Numbered from the stretch's first letter, positions 1 to 7,478 are shown. The stretch is 15,104 nt of DNA from Clostridia bacterium (GCA_900763885.1 CAAFLY010000113.1:1-15104); one strand, 5' to 3'. Translations and numbers: made by a program. The notes: generated from the letters alone by a model not told the origin.

Positions 1-988
1 AACTCCGCACATATCCAGAAATATCCGGCGAGCCGTAGAGGGATTCGTAGTCGGCGCCGAGGTAGCAGGCGAAGGTGGTGATGTCCGTGATGCCGAGGGC
101 GGCATAGGCGGAGATGTCGGCGGCGCAGACCGGCTCGTCCAGGATGAATTTCTTAGGCGGGCGGACCCAGCCGGAGAACATGGAGTTGTCGAGCCAGTAA
201 TCGAGGACCTTGGCGTTTGCCGTGCCGAAAAACCGGAGCAGCGCGGGCAGGGGAGCGACGGCGGCGCGGTTCTTCTCGCACGATTCGTCAAAGAGGGGGC
301 GGTGGTGATCCCGGTCGAGCGGCGCGAATTCGAGATAGACGTTCCCGCGTGGTTTGACGGTCGGCACGGCGGAGGTCGCGAAATACGCGAGATAGCTCTC
401 CGTCGCATGGGGATCGGCTGCCGCCAGTCCCTCCGCGATCGCGTTGGTCAGAAGCATTGCCTGATCGGACGGGGACAGCTCCCGGCACCGTTCGCACCGA
501 CAGCCCCCGGACGCCACATCGTCGAGCCACAGCGCGAACCGATGCGTGTCCATCGCCGGGGCAAGCCGCTTCGCCAGCAGATACGACCGTTCGCGGATGT
601 GATCGAGGACCTCCGGCTCGGACGCGCAGCAGTTCAGCTCCCGGACCCGCACGCCGTTCTCCTCCCGGAACCAGTGGGGATACAGGTCGAAGAGCCGCCG
701 TTCCACGAGCCACGACAGCGCGTGCATTTCCCACTCGACCGCGATCCCGATCCGGTTCATGCGCGTGTGGAAATCCGCGAATTCCCGCGTTTCTGCCATT
801 TTCAGCGCCTGCTCCAGCGATTCGTGCGCCGTCAGACCGCCCTCCGGGTGGATCCCCAGCACGTTCAGGTGACACGGGTCCGTCTCCAGCCGACGCGCCC
901 AGGCCTCCCCGCAGTCTCCGGCGTGGATCACGATCCCGCGATGGGTCTGGCTGGCGCGATCCGGTTCTTTGTGTAGGTGATTAAGCAT
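1..988 (-). CDS. DUF4838-like protein, 3' end beyond window
   Basis: The reverse strand is open for 329 codons from an ATG at 988 to the window edge, so the C-terminus is missing. GGAGG lies six to seven bases before the ATG and a near-consensus promoter lies upstream. I see no signal peptide (start MLNHLHKEPDRASQTHRG). About residues 155-200 there is WLDD, then CRCERC, then a helix with TNAIAEGL, followed by YLAYF. This cysteine-cluster plus NAIAE pattern is what I know from DUF4838, a family related to glycoside hydrolases such as alpha-glucuronidases and often found in polysaccharide-use loci. A further ...ITDITTFACYLGADYESLYG segment ends the visible part. The protein is rich in W, H and acidic residues, as carbohydrate enzymes often are. 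Substrate and activity cannot be told. The antisense frames here are also open but have no ribosome site. Confidence 0.7.
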   Translation of the reverse strand, partial: MLNHLHKEPDRASQTHRGIVIHAGDCGEAWARRLETDPCHLNVLGIHPEGGLTAHESLEQALKMAETREFADFHTRMNRIGIAVEWEMHALSWLVERRLFDLYPHWFREENGVRVRELNCCASEPEVLDHIRERSYLLAKRLAPAMDTHRFALWLDDVASGGCRCERCRELSPSDQAMLLTNAIAEGLAAADPHATESYLAYFATSAVPTVKPRGNVYLEFAPLDRDHHRPLFDESCEKNRAAVAPLPALLRFFGTANAKVLDYWLDNSMFSGWVRPPKKFILDEPVCAADISAYAALGITDITTFACYLGADYESLYGSPDISGYVRS

Positions 989-1019
989 ATTTGACCTCCG
1001 CAACAGATTCATTGGGGAT

Positions 1020-1048
1020 AGTATACCATATATCGGGCAGATTGTCAA
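1020..1048 (-). promoter_or_regulatory. Sigma-A promoter for the DUF4838-like gene
   Basis: On the reverse strand TTGACA (1043-1048) and TATACT (1020-1025) are 17 bp apart. The predicted start is near 1013, giving a leader of about 25 nt before the ATG at 988. Upstream of the -35 is a direct repeat of AAATCC (AAATCC-gc-AAATCC). Confidence 0.88.
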
Positions 1049-1120
1049 GGGATTTGCGGATTTGTGCGACAGAAAGGCGGGGGAAGCCTCTCATTCGGGA
1101 AGCGCCCCCCGCGGTATGGG

Positions 1121-1999
1121 TTATCTCACGGAAACGCCGGTGGCGGTGAGGACAAGCTCGCCCACGCCGGGTACGACGGACCACGCGCCCGTATCGGGAT
1201 TCTGCGTGAACGTCGCCGCCGGAACGGTCACCTGTCCGGGGACGGTGGCAAACGCGCCGGTCGCGTCGTTGTACGTGTACTGGGTCGGAGCGGACCACGC
1301 GGCGCCGTTGTACGTGACCGCGAGCGCGGTATTGCGCGTCTCAAACGTGTCGGCGATGACGGCTCCGTCGGCTGCCGTGACGGGGGACGCGCCCGTGTTC
1401 TGGATCACAAAGGTGTAGCGCAGCGTGCCGTTCTGGGAGATCGTCGCGGGGCTGAGGTGCTTGGTGATCGTCAGGGCGGGCGCGGGATCGGCGGTGATCG
1501 TGGCGGTCGCGGTGAGGGGTGCGGCAAGCAGTGCGTCGGTGAGGGTGGCGGTATTCGTGACGCTGGCGCCGTTGTCCCCCGCGATACCGAGCGGCGCGAA
1601 CTGGTTGACCCGTGTCGCGTAGACGATGAGGACGTTGCCGCCCGCGGGGACCGTGATTCCGTCGATGACGAGCGGATTCTCCCCGGAGACGACCGGGGCG
1701 GTCTGCAAAACGCCGTTCTGGTACAGGCGCAGGGAGCCGGGGACGTAGGTCAGCGGGACGAGGGAACGGGTGCCGAAGGGATACGCGCCGAGATTGTCCG
1801 TGAGGGTCGCCGCCGTGTACGCGGTATCGCCGCTGTTGGTGACGCTGACGGCGTAGGTGACGGTATCTCCGTGCGCGTACCGATCGCCGACCGCGGTTTT
1901 CGTGATGCCGAGGGTCGGGGTGATCTCCCCGGTGACGGTATTGGACTGGATGGTGCGGTCGTTGTACGTGAGGGTCGCTGTGTTGCTGAAGGTGGCCAT
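1121..1999 (-). CDS. DUF11 repeat protein
   Basis: A 292-residue protein starting MATFSNTATLTYND. I chose the ATG at 1999 because AGGAGGA sits at the right distance (about 2005-2011); an ATG eight codons upstream has none. Two repeats are visible, about residues 27-160 and 174-290. Each opens with a proline/alanine strand and ITKTA or ITKHL, then (V/L)(T/R)Y and a TNSGD or QNTGA turn, the hallmark of DUF11, an immunoglobulin-like fold of surface and S-layer-associated proteins. There is no signal peptide, membrane segment or sorting tail, so how it would leave the cell is unclear. Threonine, alanine and valine are very frequent and cysteine is absent. Small DUF11 proteins with this N-terminus are, from general knowledge, found in Clostridia, but no function is established. 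It does not look co-transcribed with the next gene, which has its own promoter. Confidence 0.82.
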   Translation of the reverse strand: MATFSNTATLTYNDRTIQSNTVTGEITPTLGITKTAVGDRYAHGDTVTYAVSVTNSGDTAYTAATLTDNLGAYPFGTRSLVPLTYVPGSLRLYQNGVLQTAPVVSGENPLVIDGITVPAGGNVLIVYATRVNQFAPLGIAGDNGASVTNTATLTDALLAAPLTATATITADPAPALTITKHLSPATISQNGTLRYTFVIQNTGASPVTAADGAVIADTFETRNTALAVTYNGAAWSAPTQYTYNDATGAFATVPGQVTVPAATFTQNPDTGAWSVVPGVGELVLTATGVSVR

Positions 2000-2004
2000 A
2001 TTTC

Positions 2005-2045
2005 TTCCTCCTGTATCCTTCACAAATCCGGAGCGACATGCTCCA
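2005..2045 (-). promoter_or_regulatory. Leader of the DUF11 gene: SD and small hairpin
   Basis: A strong Shine-Dalgarno AGGAGGA precedes the ATG at 1999, and a hairpin GGAGC-gacat-GCTCC lies at 2030-2044. I could not find a convincing -35/-10 pair upstream, so the promoter is unassigned. Confidence 0.45.
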
Positions 2046-2089
2046 ATACAGGATATGCCTATTGGGGGGATTTGGTTTTTGGGTTATGC

Positions 2090-2123
2090 GGGGGGAACCT
2101 TTTTTGGAAAAAAGTTTCCCCCC
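2090..2123. repeat. Long palindrome, G-run/A-run hairpin
   Basis: GGGGGGAA pairs with TTCCCCCC and CTTTTTT with AAAAAAG, interrupted by one C/T mismatch, giving a nearly perfect 34-bp palindrome. It is followed by GCAAAAAACTTTATACAGGG, which resembles the hairpin and GCAAAACTTTTAT segment in the head of the interspersed repeats at 7206, 10568 and elsewhere. It could be a divergent relative of that head, lying on the 5' side of the DUF11 gene. There is no T-run beyond it, so a terminator role is not supported. Confidence 0.7.
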
Positions 2124-2195
2124 GCGCCCCCCTGCAAAAAACTTTATACAGGGATAGGGGTGGGGGATTGCTTGTGGATGCGGGGTTATTGGTGG

Positions 2196-2306
2196 AGTTC
2201 GCTTGCGAACGGTTGGAGAATTTGGATTTTTTGCGGGTGCGTGGGGGTTTGATGAAAGTTCGCTTGCGAACGGTTGGGGTGATTGAAGTTCGCTTGCGAA
2301 CGGTTG
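2196..2306. repeat. Three copies of a mini-hairpin AGTTCGCTTGCGAACGGTTG
   Basis: Identical copies lie at 2196-2215, 2257-2276 and 2287-2306, separated by T/G-rich DNA. Each contains the palindrome GTTCGC-TT-GCGAAC (6-bp stem, TT loop) followed by the constant GGTTG. Starts are 61 and 30 bp apart. The spacing is irregular and the repeats are palindromic, so this is not a CRISPR array. Confidence 0.85.
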
Positions 2307-2340
2307 TGGGATACTGTGGTAGTTTGCTTTTGCTGCGTGG

Positions 2341-2373
2341 ACAAAGAAAGGACCCCGTATTTCTACGGGGTCC
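2341..2373 (-). terminator. Rho-independent terminator of the CBM9-like gene
   Basis: A perfect 10-bp stem GGACCCCGTA / TACGGGGTCC (2350-2359 with 2364-2373) with a four-base loop is followed, reading leftwards, by a T-rich run TTTCTTTGT. It lies about 80 bp after the stop at 2451. Confidence 0.88.
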
Positions 2374-2450
2374 GTGATTCGCTTATTCAGCTATGTAACC
2401 TGCCTTGCGGGTGGGGTTACAGATGGTTGGCAACGTATCGTTGCGCGGGC

Positions 2451-3347
2451 TTAGTGCTTCTTAGCGATAGCGTAGCCGGCAGCGGAAACGATAGCGGCAA
2501 CAGCAGCGATGATACCAGCGTCGAAGGTCTTCGGAGCTTCGGTGGTGGTGGAAGCAGCAGCAGCGTCAACTACTTCAGCATCGGTTTCCGGAGCAGCGGT
2601 CTCAACAACGATCTGATCGCCGAGGGTTACCTTAGCGTAGTTGTCAGCAGCCTTACCAGGATCGCCGGTGCAGCCGGAAGCGAGCTGGGTGTGGATGTAG
2701 TCCTGTTCGTTACCCCAGGAGATAACAAGGCAGAAACCGAACTTGTCGCCTTCCTTACCCTTAACGGAATCGGAGAAAGCGGAGAACGGGGTGCGGAATT
2801 CGTAGGTAACGGTGTCGCCATCAACATCGCAGGTCCAGTCAGCGTCAGCGGATTCGAAGCCGCCGCCAATGTAGTCGCCCCAGGTGTTGGTGATCTTCTT
2901 GTCGCTGTTGGTCAGGCCGATACCGTATTCCAGTCTCTGGTCGCCTGCTTCGTCAGCATCGGAGTAGTTGATCTGGAGCGCACCGGAGTACCACATGCTG
3001 CCCGCATCGTCGTCCCATGCGTTGTCGTGGCCGTTCGCGTCAACGAACTGAACATAACCATAAACGTACTGATCGTCATAGGACATGCCAAGCTTGAAGT
3101 CGAGGTTCTTCGCAGCGTCGAGGTTAGCCTCATCGTTGGTAGCAGCAGAGATCCAGCTGTTCTTGACGTCAACCGGTGCGTACTCGCCGTCGGACCATTC
3201 GCCGTCCGGAGTCCAGGTGGCGTTGATTCTGTGGATGTCGAAGCTGATGTTCTGGAGATCTTCTTCAGCTACATATGCTGCGGAAGAAGCAACTGCCATA
3301 CCAGCTACGAGAAGGCTGGCGAGAATGAGAGAAAATACCTTTTTCAT
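2451..3347 (-). CDS. Secreted CBM9/DOMON-like protein with PKTFD anchor tail
   Basis: A 298-residue protein. It begins MKKVFSLILASLLVAG, a classical signal peptide probably cleaved near residue 23 (ASSAA). Residues 30-235 look like a carbohydrate-binding family 9 or DOMON-like beta sandwich: WSDGEY near the start, then YDDQYVYGYVQF, WYSGALQINY and YEFRTPFSAF, the usual strand order for these modules. A low-complexity E/T/A/V linker follows (about 240-270), then PKTFD (from residue 272), a hydrophobic stretch of small residues and the final KKH. That plan (signal, domain, linker, tail) suggests a protein displayed on the envelope that binds a glycan or a haem/sugar-like ligand; the ligand is inference. 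It is a single gene with its own promoter, a leader near 195 nt and its own terminator. AGAAGGGTG serves as the ribosome site. Confidence 0.85.
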   Translation of the reverse strand: MKKVFSLILASLLVAGMAVASSAAYVAEEDLQNISFDIHRINATWTPDGEWSDGEYAPVDVKNSWISAATNDEANLDAAKNLDFKLGMSYDDQYVYGYVQFVDANGHDNAWDDDAGSMWYSGALQINYSDADEAGDQRLEYGIGLTNSDKKITNTWGDYIGGGFESADADWTCDVDGDTVTYEFRTPFSAFSDSVKGKEGDKFGFCLVISWGNEQDYIHTQLASGCTGDPGKAADNYAKVTLGDQIVVETAAPETDAEVVDAAAASTTTEAPKTFDAGIIAAVAAIVSAAGYAIAKKH

Positions 3348-3381
3348 TGTTTTTCACCCTTCTGTAAAATAGATTTTTGTC

Positions 3382-3393
3382 CGTCTTGAGACG
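3382..3393. repeat. Small palindrome in the leader
   Basis: CGTCT-TG-AGACG, a 12-base inverted repeat, sits 35-46 bases before the start codon at 3347 in the long leader of the CBM9-like gene. No T-run follows. It may be a leader RNA hairpin; no known riboswitch is recognised in the leader. Confidence 0.45.
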
Positions 3394-3551
3394 TTTCGCG
3401 CGATGTCCGCGGCGGCGTTCGGGGAACACACAAGCCTTACAGGGCCGGACGGGAAGACCAAAGATCATATGAGATCCGGCTCCGCGGGGCAAGCAGATCC
3501 GCGACTCCCGCTGCGTTCACGGCTAAACCGATCATCTTGCGGTACGAACAC

Positions 3552-3580
3552 ATTGTATCATAAATCCGGAGATTTGTCAA
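3552..3580 (-). promoter_or_regulatory. Sigma-A promoter for the CBM9-like gene
   Basis: TTGACA (3575-3580) and TACAAT (3552-3557) are 17 bp apart on the reverse strand. The expected start near 3545 leaves about 195 nt of untranslated leader. It is divergent from the secG promoter, with about 150 bp between the two -35 boxes. Confidence 0.9.
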
Positions 3581-3716
3581 TACGTCTGCGGATAAATTGT
3601 AACATTTTTGCCGAAATTTTTTGATAAACGCGCCATAGGGTCAATGGGGGCGGGGAGAGACGGGCAGGGCGGCGGCGGGGATGTAAAATCCATGTAAAAC
3701 GGCAAATTTCCTGCGC

Positions 3717-3762
3717 GATTTTTGAAAATCCTATTGCAATTTCCGCCGCCGTATGCTATAAT
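3717..3762 (+). promoter_or_regulatory. secG promoter with upstream inverted repeat
   Basis: TATAAT (3757-3762) is preceded by TGC, forming an extended -10, with TTGCAA (3734-3739) as a weak -35 at 17 bp. Immediately upstream is GATTTT-TG-AAAATC (3717-3730). The block from GATTTTTG to TTGCAA is almost repeated in the promoter of the gene at 13613-14773. A leader hairpin CGGGAA/TTCCCG lies at 3782-3800. Confidence 0.85.
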
Positions 3763-3832
3763 AGATAAGCTATTGATAGATCGGGAAGGTGACGTTCCCG
3801 GTACATATATTTGGGAAATCGGAGGATTGACT

Positions 3833-4264
3833 ATGCAAATCGCCATTGGCATTATTCTGATCATTTCCGCGGTCTTTCTGGTCGTTGCCGTTCTGATGCA
3901 GCACGGAAAGGATCACAACCTGTCCGGTACCATTGCCGGCGGCGCGGAGACCTTCTTCGGCAAATCCAAGGCATCCACGTGGGACAAGCGGCTGTCCAAG
4001 CTGACCACCGTTGTCGCCATCGTATTCACCCTGCTCGTGCTGATCTCCTACCTCATGCAGGACACCACGAACTTCAACAACTATTTCAACGGTTCCAACA
4101 TGACAAACGGCGAGAAGACGGGCGAAACCGACCACGTACACGAGGACGGCGAGACCCATTCCGAGGGTGAAACCGCGGCTGAGGGAGAAACCGCAGCGGA
4201 GGGTGAGACCACGGCGGATACGGAAGCGTCCGCGGAAACCGAAACCGAGGCGGCAGCCGAATGA
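3833..4264 (+). CDS. secG: Protein translocase subunit SecG, extended acidic tail
   Basis: A 143-residue membrane protein. The start at 3833 has GGAGG eight bases upstream and gives MQIAIGIILIISAVFLVVAV, the first SecG transmembrane helix. The loop KDHNLSGTIAGGAETFFGKS is the most conserved SecG feature, and a second helix (TTVVAIVFTLLVLISYLM) ends near residue 80. SecG is the small non-essential partner of SecYE in the plasma membrane and stimulates SecA-driven protein export. The family usually stops at 70-80 residues; here about 60 more follow, rich in E, T and A, with the unit EGETAAEGETAAEGETTAD. The tail's composition resembles the linkers of the three secreted proteins in this window, perhaps only by chance. 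A longer reading from 3722 is rejected because it would begin inside the promoter. secG followed by rnr is a common Firmicutes order. Confidence 0.95.
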   Translation: MQIAIGIILIISAVFLVVAVLMQHGKDHNLSGTIAGGAETFFGKSKASTWDKRLSKLTTVVAIVFTLLVLISYLMQDTTNFNNYFNGSNMTNGEKTGETDHVHEDGETHSEGETAAEGETAAEGETTADTEASAETETEAAAE

Positions 4265-4269
4265 GGCAG

Positions 4270-4347
4270 CGCGGATCCAGGGTAGTTTTGGCGCGGGAAG
4301 CCACGAACCCAAGCTCTCCTGCACGGGACCCGGCGGATCCGGAGCGC
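4270..4347 (+). other. Candidate structured RNA in the secG 3' UTR
   Basis: CGGATCC (4272-4278) can pair with GGATCCG (4335-4341), enclosing a hairpin at 4280-4310 (GGGT...TGGC / GCCA...ACCC with a small bulge) and a weaker arm at 4317-4328. The fold is a possible three-way junction just after the secG stop and before its terminator. No RNA family is recognised. Confidence 0.3.
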
Positions 4348-4361
4348 AGCCACTGCAAATC

Positions 4362-4400
4362 AAAAAACGCAAAGCGGGACTCGATCGGGTTCCGTTTTTT
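4362..4400 (+). terminator. Terminator after secG
   Basis: CGGGAC/GTTCCG (with a G-T pair) forms a stem followed by TTTTTT at 4395-4400; an AAAAAACG run on the left pairs with CGTTTTTT in a longer form. It lies between secG and rnr, so rnr is either read through or has a promoter I cannot see. Confidence 0.75.
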
Positions 4401-4432
4401 GTGGTCATGGGGGACGCGGCGCAGCCTTCAGT

Positions 4433-4479
4433 GAAGAAAGAAGAAAGAGGAAAGAAGAAAGAGAAAGAGAAAGAAAGGA
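4433..4479 (+). repeat. 47-base uninterrupted purine tract before rnr
   Basis: All bases from 4433 to 4479 are A or G, built from GAAA and GAAAGA units. Its end (AAAGGA) supplies the Shine-Dalgarno for rnr. The mRNA leader here would be unstructured, and the DNA could form triplex-type structures. No promoter was found in or just before it. Confidence 0.8.
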
Positions 4480-4488
4480 TAGAAAATT

Positions 4489-7200
4489 TTGGCAAGAAAC
4501 AGAAGCATGAAGCCTATATATAATAAGGAAGAAAAAGAGGACACGACGATCCGCACGCGCCGGGTCACGTTTGTGGAGACGGCACACACCCCGCCGCCGA
4601 CGATCCCGGGCATGGTATCCCTCGGCAAACCGGGCAAAAAGCCGTCGAAGAAGGGCGGCGCGCCATCGGCGAAGCAGGAGACATCCCCCGACGCGCAGAA
4701 AAAGGCGCGCACGGACAATCGACTGGAGCAGCCCAACAGACAGGAGCAGCCCAGTCGGCAGGAGCAGCCCAACAGACAGGAGCAGAACAAGCGACAGGAG
4801 CAGGCCAATCGACTGGAAATGTCCAGTCGGAAGAATGCGGCGAAATCGGATGCTCCGGCAAAAGCGGAGAAGCGGTCGAAGGCGGACGCTCCGGCAAAAG
4901 CGGAGAAGCGGTCGAAGGGGCAGAATCCGCGCAAGGGCGAGGGTTCCGCGAAGCCGGAGAAGCAGTTGGCTCAGGGTGCCGATACGCCGCGCAAGGGCGG
5001 GAAAAAGGCGAAATCCGCGCGTCAGGAGCCGATGGAGGCGCCGCAAACAGTGGTGGCCCCGGTGGAGGCTGCGGAGGTTGCGGTCACGACGGATCGGCGC
5101 GGCACTGCGAAGAAGGCGGGTCGGTCGGAGAGCGTCGGCAAGGCGGACAGCGGGCGGATGATCCGCTGCACGTTCCAATACAGCGGCAAGGGATTCGGGT
5201 TCGGGATCCCGATCGAGGGCGAAGCGTTCGCGGAGGACATTTTCCTGCCGCCGGACGAGACGTGCGGTGCGATGACGGGCGACGTTGTGAACGTGGAGCT
5301 GCGCGGGCGGGACGAGCGTGGACCATCGGGGATGGTGCGCGGGATCGTCTCGCACAACGTGTGCGCCATCACGGGTGTGGTCGCGCTGGATCCGAACGGA
5401 GAGCCGGTCGTGGTGCCGGACGGGGACCGGTACAAGGTGACGGTGGCGATCCCGCGGAAGGACATGGACAATCTGGCGGCAGCGGTCGGAACGAAGGTTG
5501 CCGTGGAGCCTGCGGGGGAGCCGTATTTCGCGCGGGAGGATCTGCGGCGCGGCCGTCCGCGGGATCACAGGCAGCAAAAGCGGAACCGGCGTGAGACGGA
5601 TGTGCGTATGCCGGAGGTGCGCGGGCGGATCACGGAGGTATTCGGTGCCGCCGACACGCGTGGCGCGAATTACGCGGCGATCCTGCACGACGCGGGGATT
5701 CCGGTGGCGTTCCCGCCGTATGTGCTCCGGGCGGCGGAGGAGAGCAGTCGGGAAGTGCTGAGCGCGGTGGGCAGGCGGGATCTCCGGTCGCGGACGATTC
5801 TCACCATAGACGGCGCAGGCGCGAAGGATCTGGACGACGCGATTTCGCTTGCGGTGACGGACGAGGGGTACACGCTGGGGGTACACATCGCGGACGTATC
5901 GCACTATGTCCCCTATGGCGGGTGCGTCGAAAAGGAAGCGCGGGAGCGTGGGACGAGCGTGTATTTCGTGGACAAGGTGGTGCCGATGCTGCCGGAATCG
6001 CTGTCGAACGGTGCCTGCTCCCTGAACGCGGGCGAGGACAAATACGCGCTGACGTGCGAGATTGCGCTGGACCGGCGAGGAAACCGGATCGGCGGCGCGG
6101 TCTACCGGAGTCTGATCCGGAGCACGGTGCGCGGGGTATACAGCGAGGTCAACGCTCTGTTGGACGGGACAGCGGGCGAGGCGCTGCGGGAAAAGTACGC
6201 GGAGGTATTGCCGATGCTGCGCGAGATGCACAGGCTCTACGGGGATCTGCGTTCGAACGCGGCGGATCGCGGTGTGCTGGAGCTGTCCGACCGGGAGCTG
6301 GAGATTGTACTGGGCGAGGACGGGATGCCGGTCGAGCTGAAGCTGCGGGAGCGCGGGGACGCGGAGAAGATGATTGAGCAGTTCATGCTCTGCGCGAACA
6401 TGACGGTGGCGGAGCTTTTGCACGATCACGCTCTGCCGTGTCTCTACCGGATCCACGAGACGCCGGACGCGGAGAAGATCGCCTCATTCGGGATTTTCGC
6501 GCACAATCTGGGGCTGCAGGCGGGGGACATTGTCCCTGCGGCGGTGAAGGATCCGGCGAAGCTGGCGCAGAGTCTGCGGCGGGTGCTGCGGGAGGCGGAG
6601 GAGCGCGGTTTGGGCGACACGGTATCGCCTGTGCTGCTGCGGAGCATGATGAAGGCGAAGTATGTTGCGGAATGCGCGCCGCATTTTGGCTTGGGTGCGC
6701 CGGTATACTGCCACTTCACGTCGCCGATCCGCCGCTATCCGGATCTCTTTGTCCACACGGTGCTGAACGCGGTGCTGCCGTACACGCCGGACGGGATCTT
6801 AGCAGGCGGCACGGAGCTGCCGGATTCCGCTATGCCGGAGGTACTGGCGGCGGCGGCGTCCGAGCGCGGTGCGTTTGCCACGGAATGCGAGATTCGGGCG
6901 CAGGATGCGGAATGGCGGATCGAGGATCTGTACGTTGCGCTGTACATGCGTTCCCACATCGGCGAGGAGTTCGACGCGGTGGTGGACGGTGTGATGCCGT
7001 TCGGGATTTTCGTGCGCTGTGCGAATCTTGCCGAGGGCTTGATCCCTGCCGCGACGCTGGACGGGATCCAGATCAACGAGGCCGCCTACACCTTCCGCTA
7101 CCGTGACGCTCTCTACACCCTGGGCGCGCCCTTATCGGTCCGTCTCGTCGATGCGGACATATCTTCCGGAAAACTAACATTTGCGTTATGTAATCTTTGA
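4489..7200 (+). CDS. rnr: Ribonuclease R with long repetitive N-terminal extension
   Basis: A 903-residue 3'-5' exoribonuclease of the RNB family, degrading structured RNA and mRNA. I prefer the TTG at 4489, which has AAAGGA nine bases upstream; an ATG at 4507 lacks a ribosome site. Residues 1-220 are a K/E/Q/R/A-rich, probably disordered extension containing five QEQPNR-type repeats and a doubled APAKAEKRSK unit. An OB domain follows at 225-290 (CTFQYSGKGFGFGIP). The catalytic RNB core holds TIDGAGAKDLDDA with metal-binding aspartates about 441, 447, 449 and 450, and CHFTSPIRRYPDL near 741-753. An S1 domain (about 825-903, FDAVVDGVMPFGIFV) ends the protein. Many RNase R proteins carry a basic C-terminal tail; here it is missing and the basic extension is N-terminal instead. 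smpB, a frequent neighbour, is absent; repeat copy A begins 5 bp after the stop. Confidence 0.95.
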   Translation: MARNRSMKPIYNKEEKEDTTIRTRRVTFVETAHTPPPTIPGMVSLGKPGKKPSKKGGAPSAKQETSPDAQKKARTDNRLEQPNRQEQPSRQEQPNRQEQNKRQEQANRLEMSSRKNAAKSDAPAKAEKRSKADAPAKAEKRSKGQNPRKGEGSAKPEKQLAQGADTPRKGGKKAKSARQEPMEAPQTVVAPVEAAEVAVTTDRRGTAKKAGRSESVGKADSGRMIRCTFQYSGKGFGFGIPIEGEAFAEDIFLPPDETCGAMTGDVVNVELRGRDERGPSGMVRGIVSHNVCAITGVVALDPNGEPVVVPDGDRYKVTVAIPRKDMDNLAAAVGTKVAVEPAGEPYFAREDLRRGRPRDHRQQKRNRRETDVRMPEVRGRITEVFGAADTRGANYAAILHDAGIPVAFPPYVLRAAEESSREVLSAVGRRDLRSRTILTIDGAGAKDLDDAISLAVTDEGYTLGVHIADVSHYVPYGGCVEKEARERGTSVYFVDKVVPMLPESLSNGACSLNAGEDKYALTCEIALDRRGNRIGGAVYRSLIRSTVRGVYSEVNALLDGTAGEALREKYAEVLPMLREMHRLYGDLRSNAADRGVLELSDRELEIVLGEDGMPVELKLRERGDAEKMIEQFMLCANMTVAELLHDHALPCLYRIHETPDAEKIASFGIFAHNLGLQAGDIVPAAVKDPAKLAQSLRRVLREAEERGLGDTVSPVLLRSMMKAKYVAECAPHFGLGAPVYCHFTSPIRRYPDLFVHTVLNAVLPYTPDGILAGGTELPDSAMPEVLAAAASERGAFATECEIRAQDAEWRIEDLYVALYMRSHIGEEFDAVVDGVMPFGIFVRCANLAEGLIPAATLDGIQINEAAYTFRYRDALYTLGAPLSVRLVDADISSGKLTFALCNL
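4725..4814 (+). repeat. 18-bp in-frame tandem repeat in rnr, five copies
   Basis: Copies begin with GGAGCA at 4725, 4743, 4761, 4779 and 4797 and encode the EQPNRQ-type hexapeptide. Units 1 and 3 are the closest match to each other, so slippage or unequal exchange is likely. Confidence 0.9.
4852..4918 (+). repeat. 36-bp tandem duplication in rnr
   Basis: The 31 bases at 4852-4882 recur nearly identically at 4888-4918 and encode APAKAEKRSK twice. This looks like a recent in-frame duplication in the disordered extension. Confidence 0.88.
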
Positions 7201-7205
7201 GTTAC

Positions 7206-7433
7206 GGGAGGAGAACGAGGGGGAACGGGGGAACGAGGGGAACGGTCGCTTTTGAAAAAGCTCCGCAAAACTTTTATGAAAAGGGTTGATGGGTGGAGTT
7301 TGTGCAAGTCCGACTGCTCACCAATCTGGTTCCGTCCAGTACATGAGAAGATCGTTCGCGAGCGGCTCCCGATGGGATCCGCCTTCTACGGGGAGAGATT
7401 GCGTCCATTCGTTTTGGGGGACGCGGGGGACGG
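7206..7433 (+). repeat. Interspersed repeat copy A (forward), diverged tail
   Basis: The head of G-rich GGGGAACGA units starts 5 bp after the rnr stop. It is followed by the conserved hairpin GCTTTTGAAAAAGC, GCAAAACTTTTATGAAAAGGG and GTGCAAGTCC. The diagnostic hairpin is at 7362-7382: GCGG-c-TCCC / GGGA-t-CCGC. Compared with other copies, the stem bases have changed in complementary pairs. The tail (7383-7433) is poorly conserved. Confidence 0.85.
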
Positions 7434-7478
7434 CTGCGGTTTTGGTTATTTTTCTTTGGGATTTTTCGGGAAATCCTC

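Noticed and set aside
302..984. Long forward-strand open frames opposite the DUF4838-like gene
   Set aside because: They have no ribosome site and the reverse frame shows recognisable motifs, a promoter and GGAGG; high GC keeps antisense frames open.
1078..1113. Terminator after the DUF11 gene
   Set aside because: A GCGGGGG/CCCCCGC hairpin can form but its loop is long and no T-run follows.
1064..2377. 437-codon forward open frame over the DUF11 gene and spacer
   Set aside because: Gly/Arg-rich translation typical of shadow frames; it runs through the palindrome and mini-hairpins.
2451..2540. Recent gene conversion as the cause of the shared PKTFD tails
   Set aside because: The coding DNA of the three tails differs at many third positions while the protein is kept, arguing for selection.
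4405..6456. 683-codon reverse-strand open frame opposite rnr
   Set aside because: Arg/Leu/His-rich translation with no known domain, antisense to an intact RNase R.
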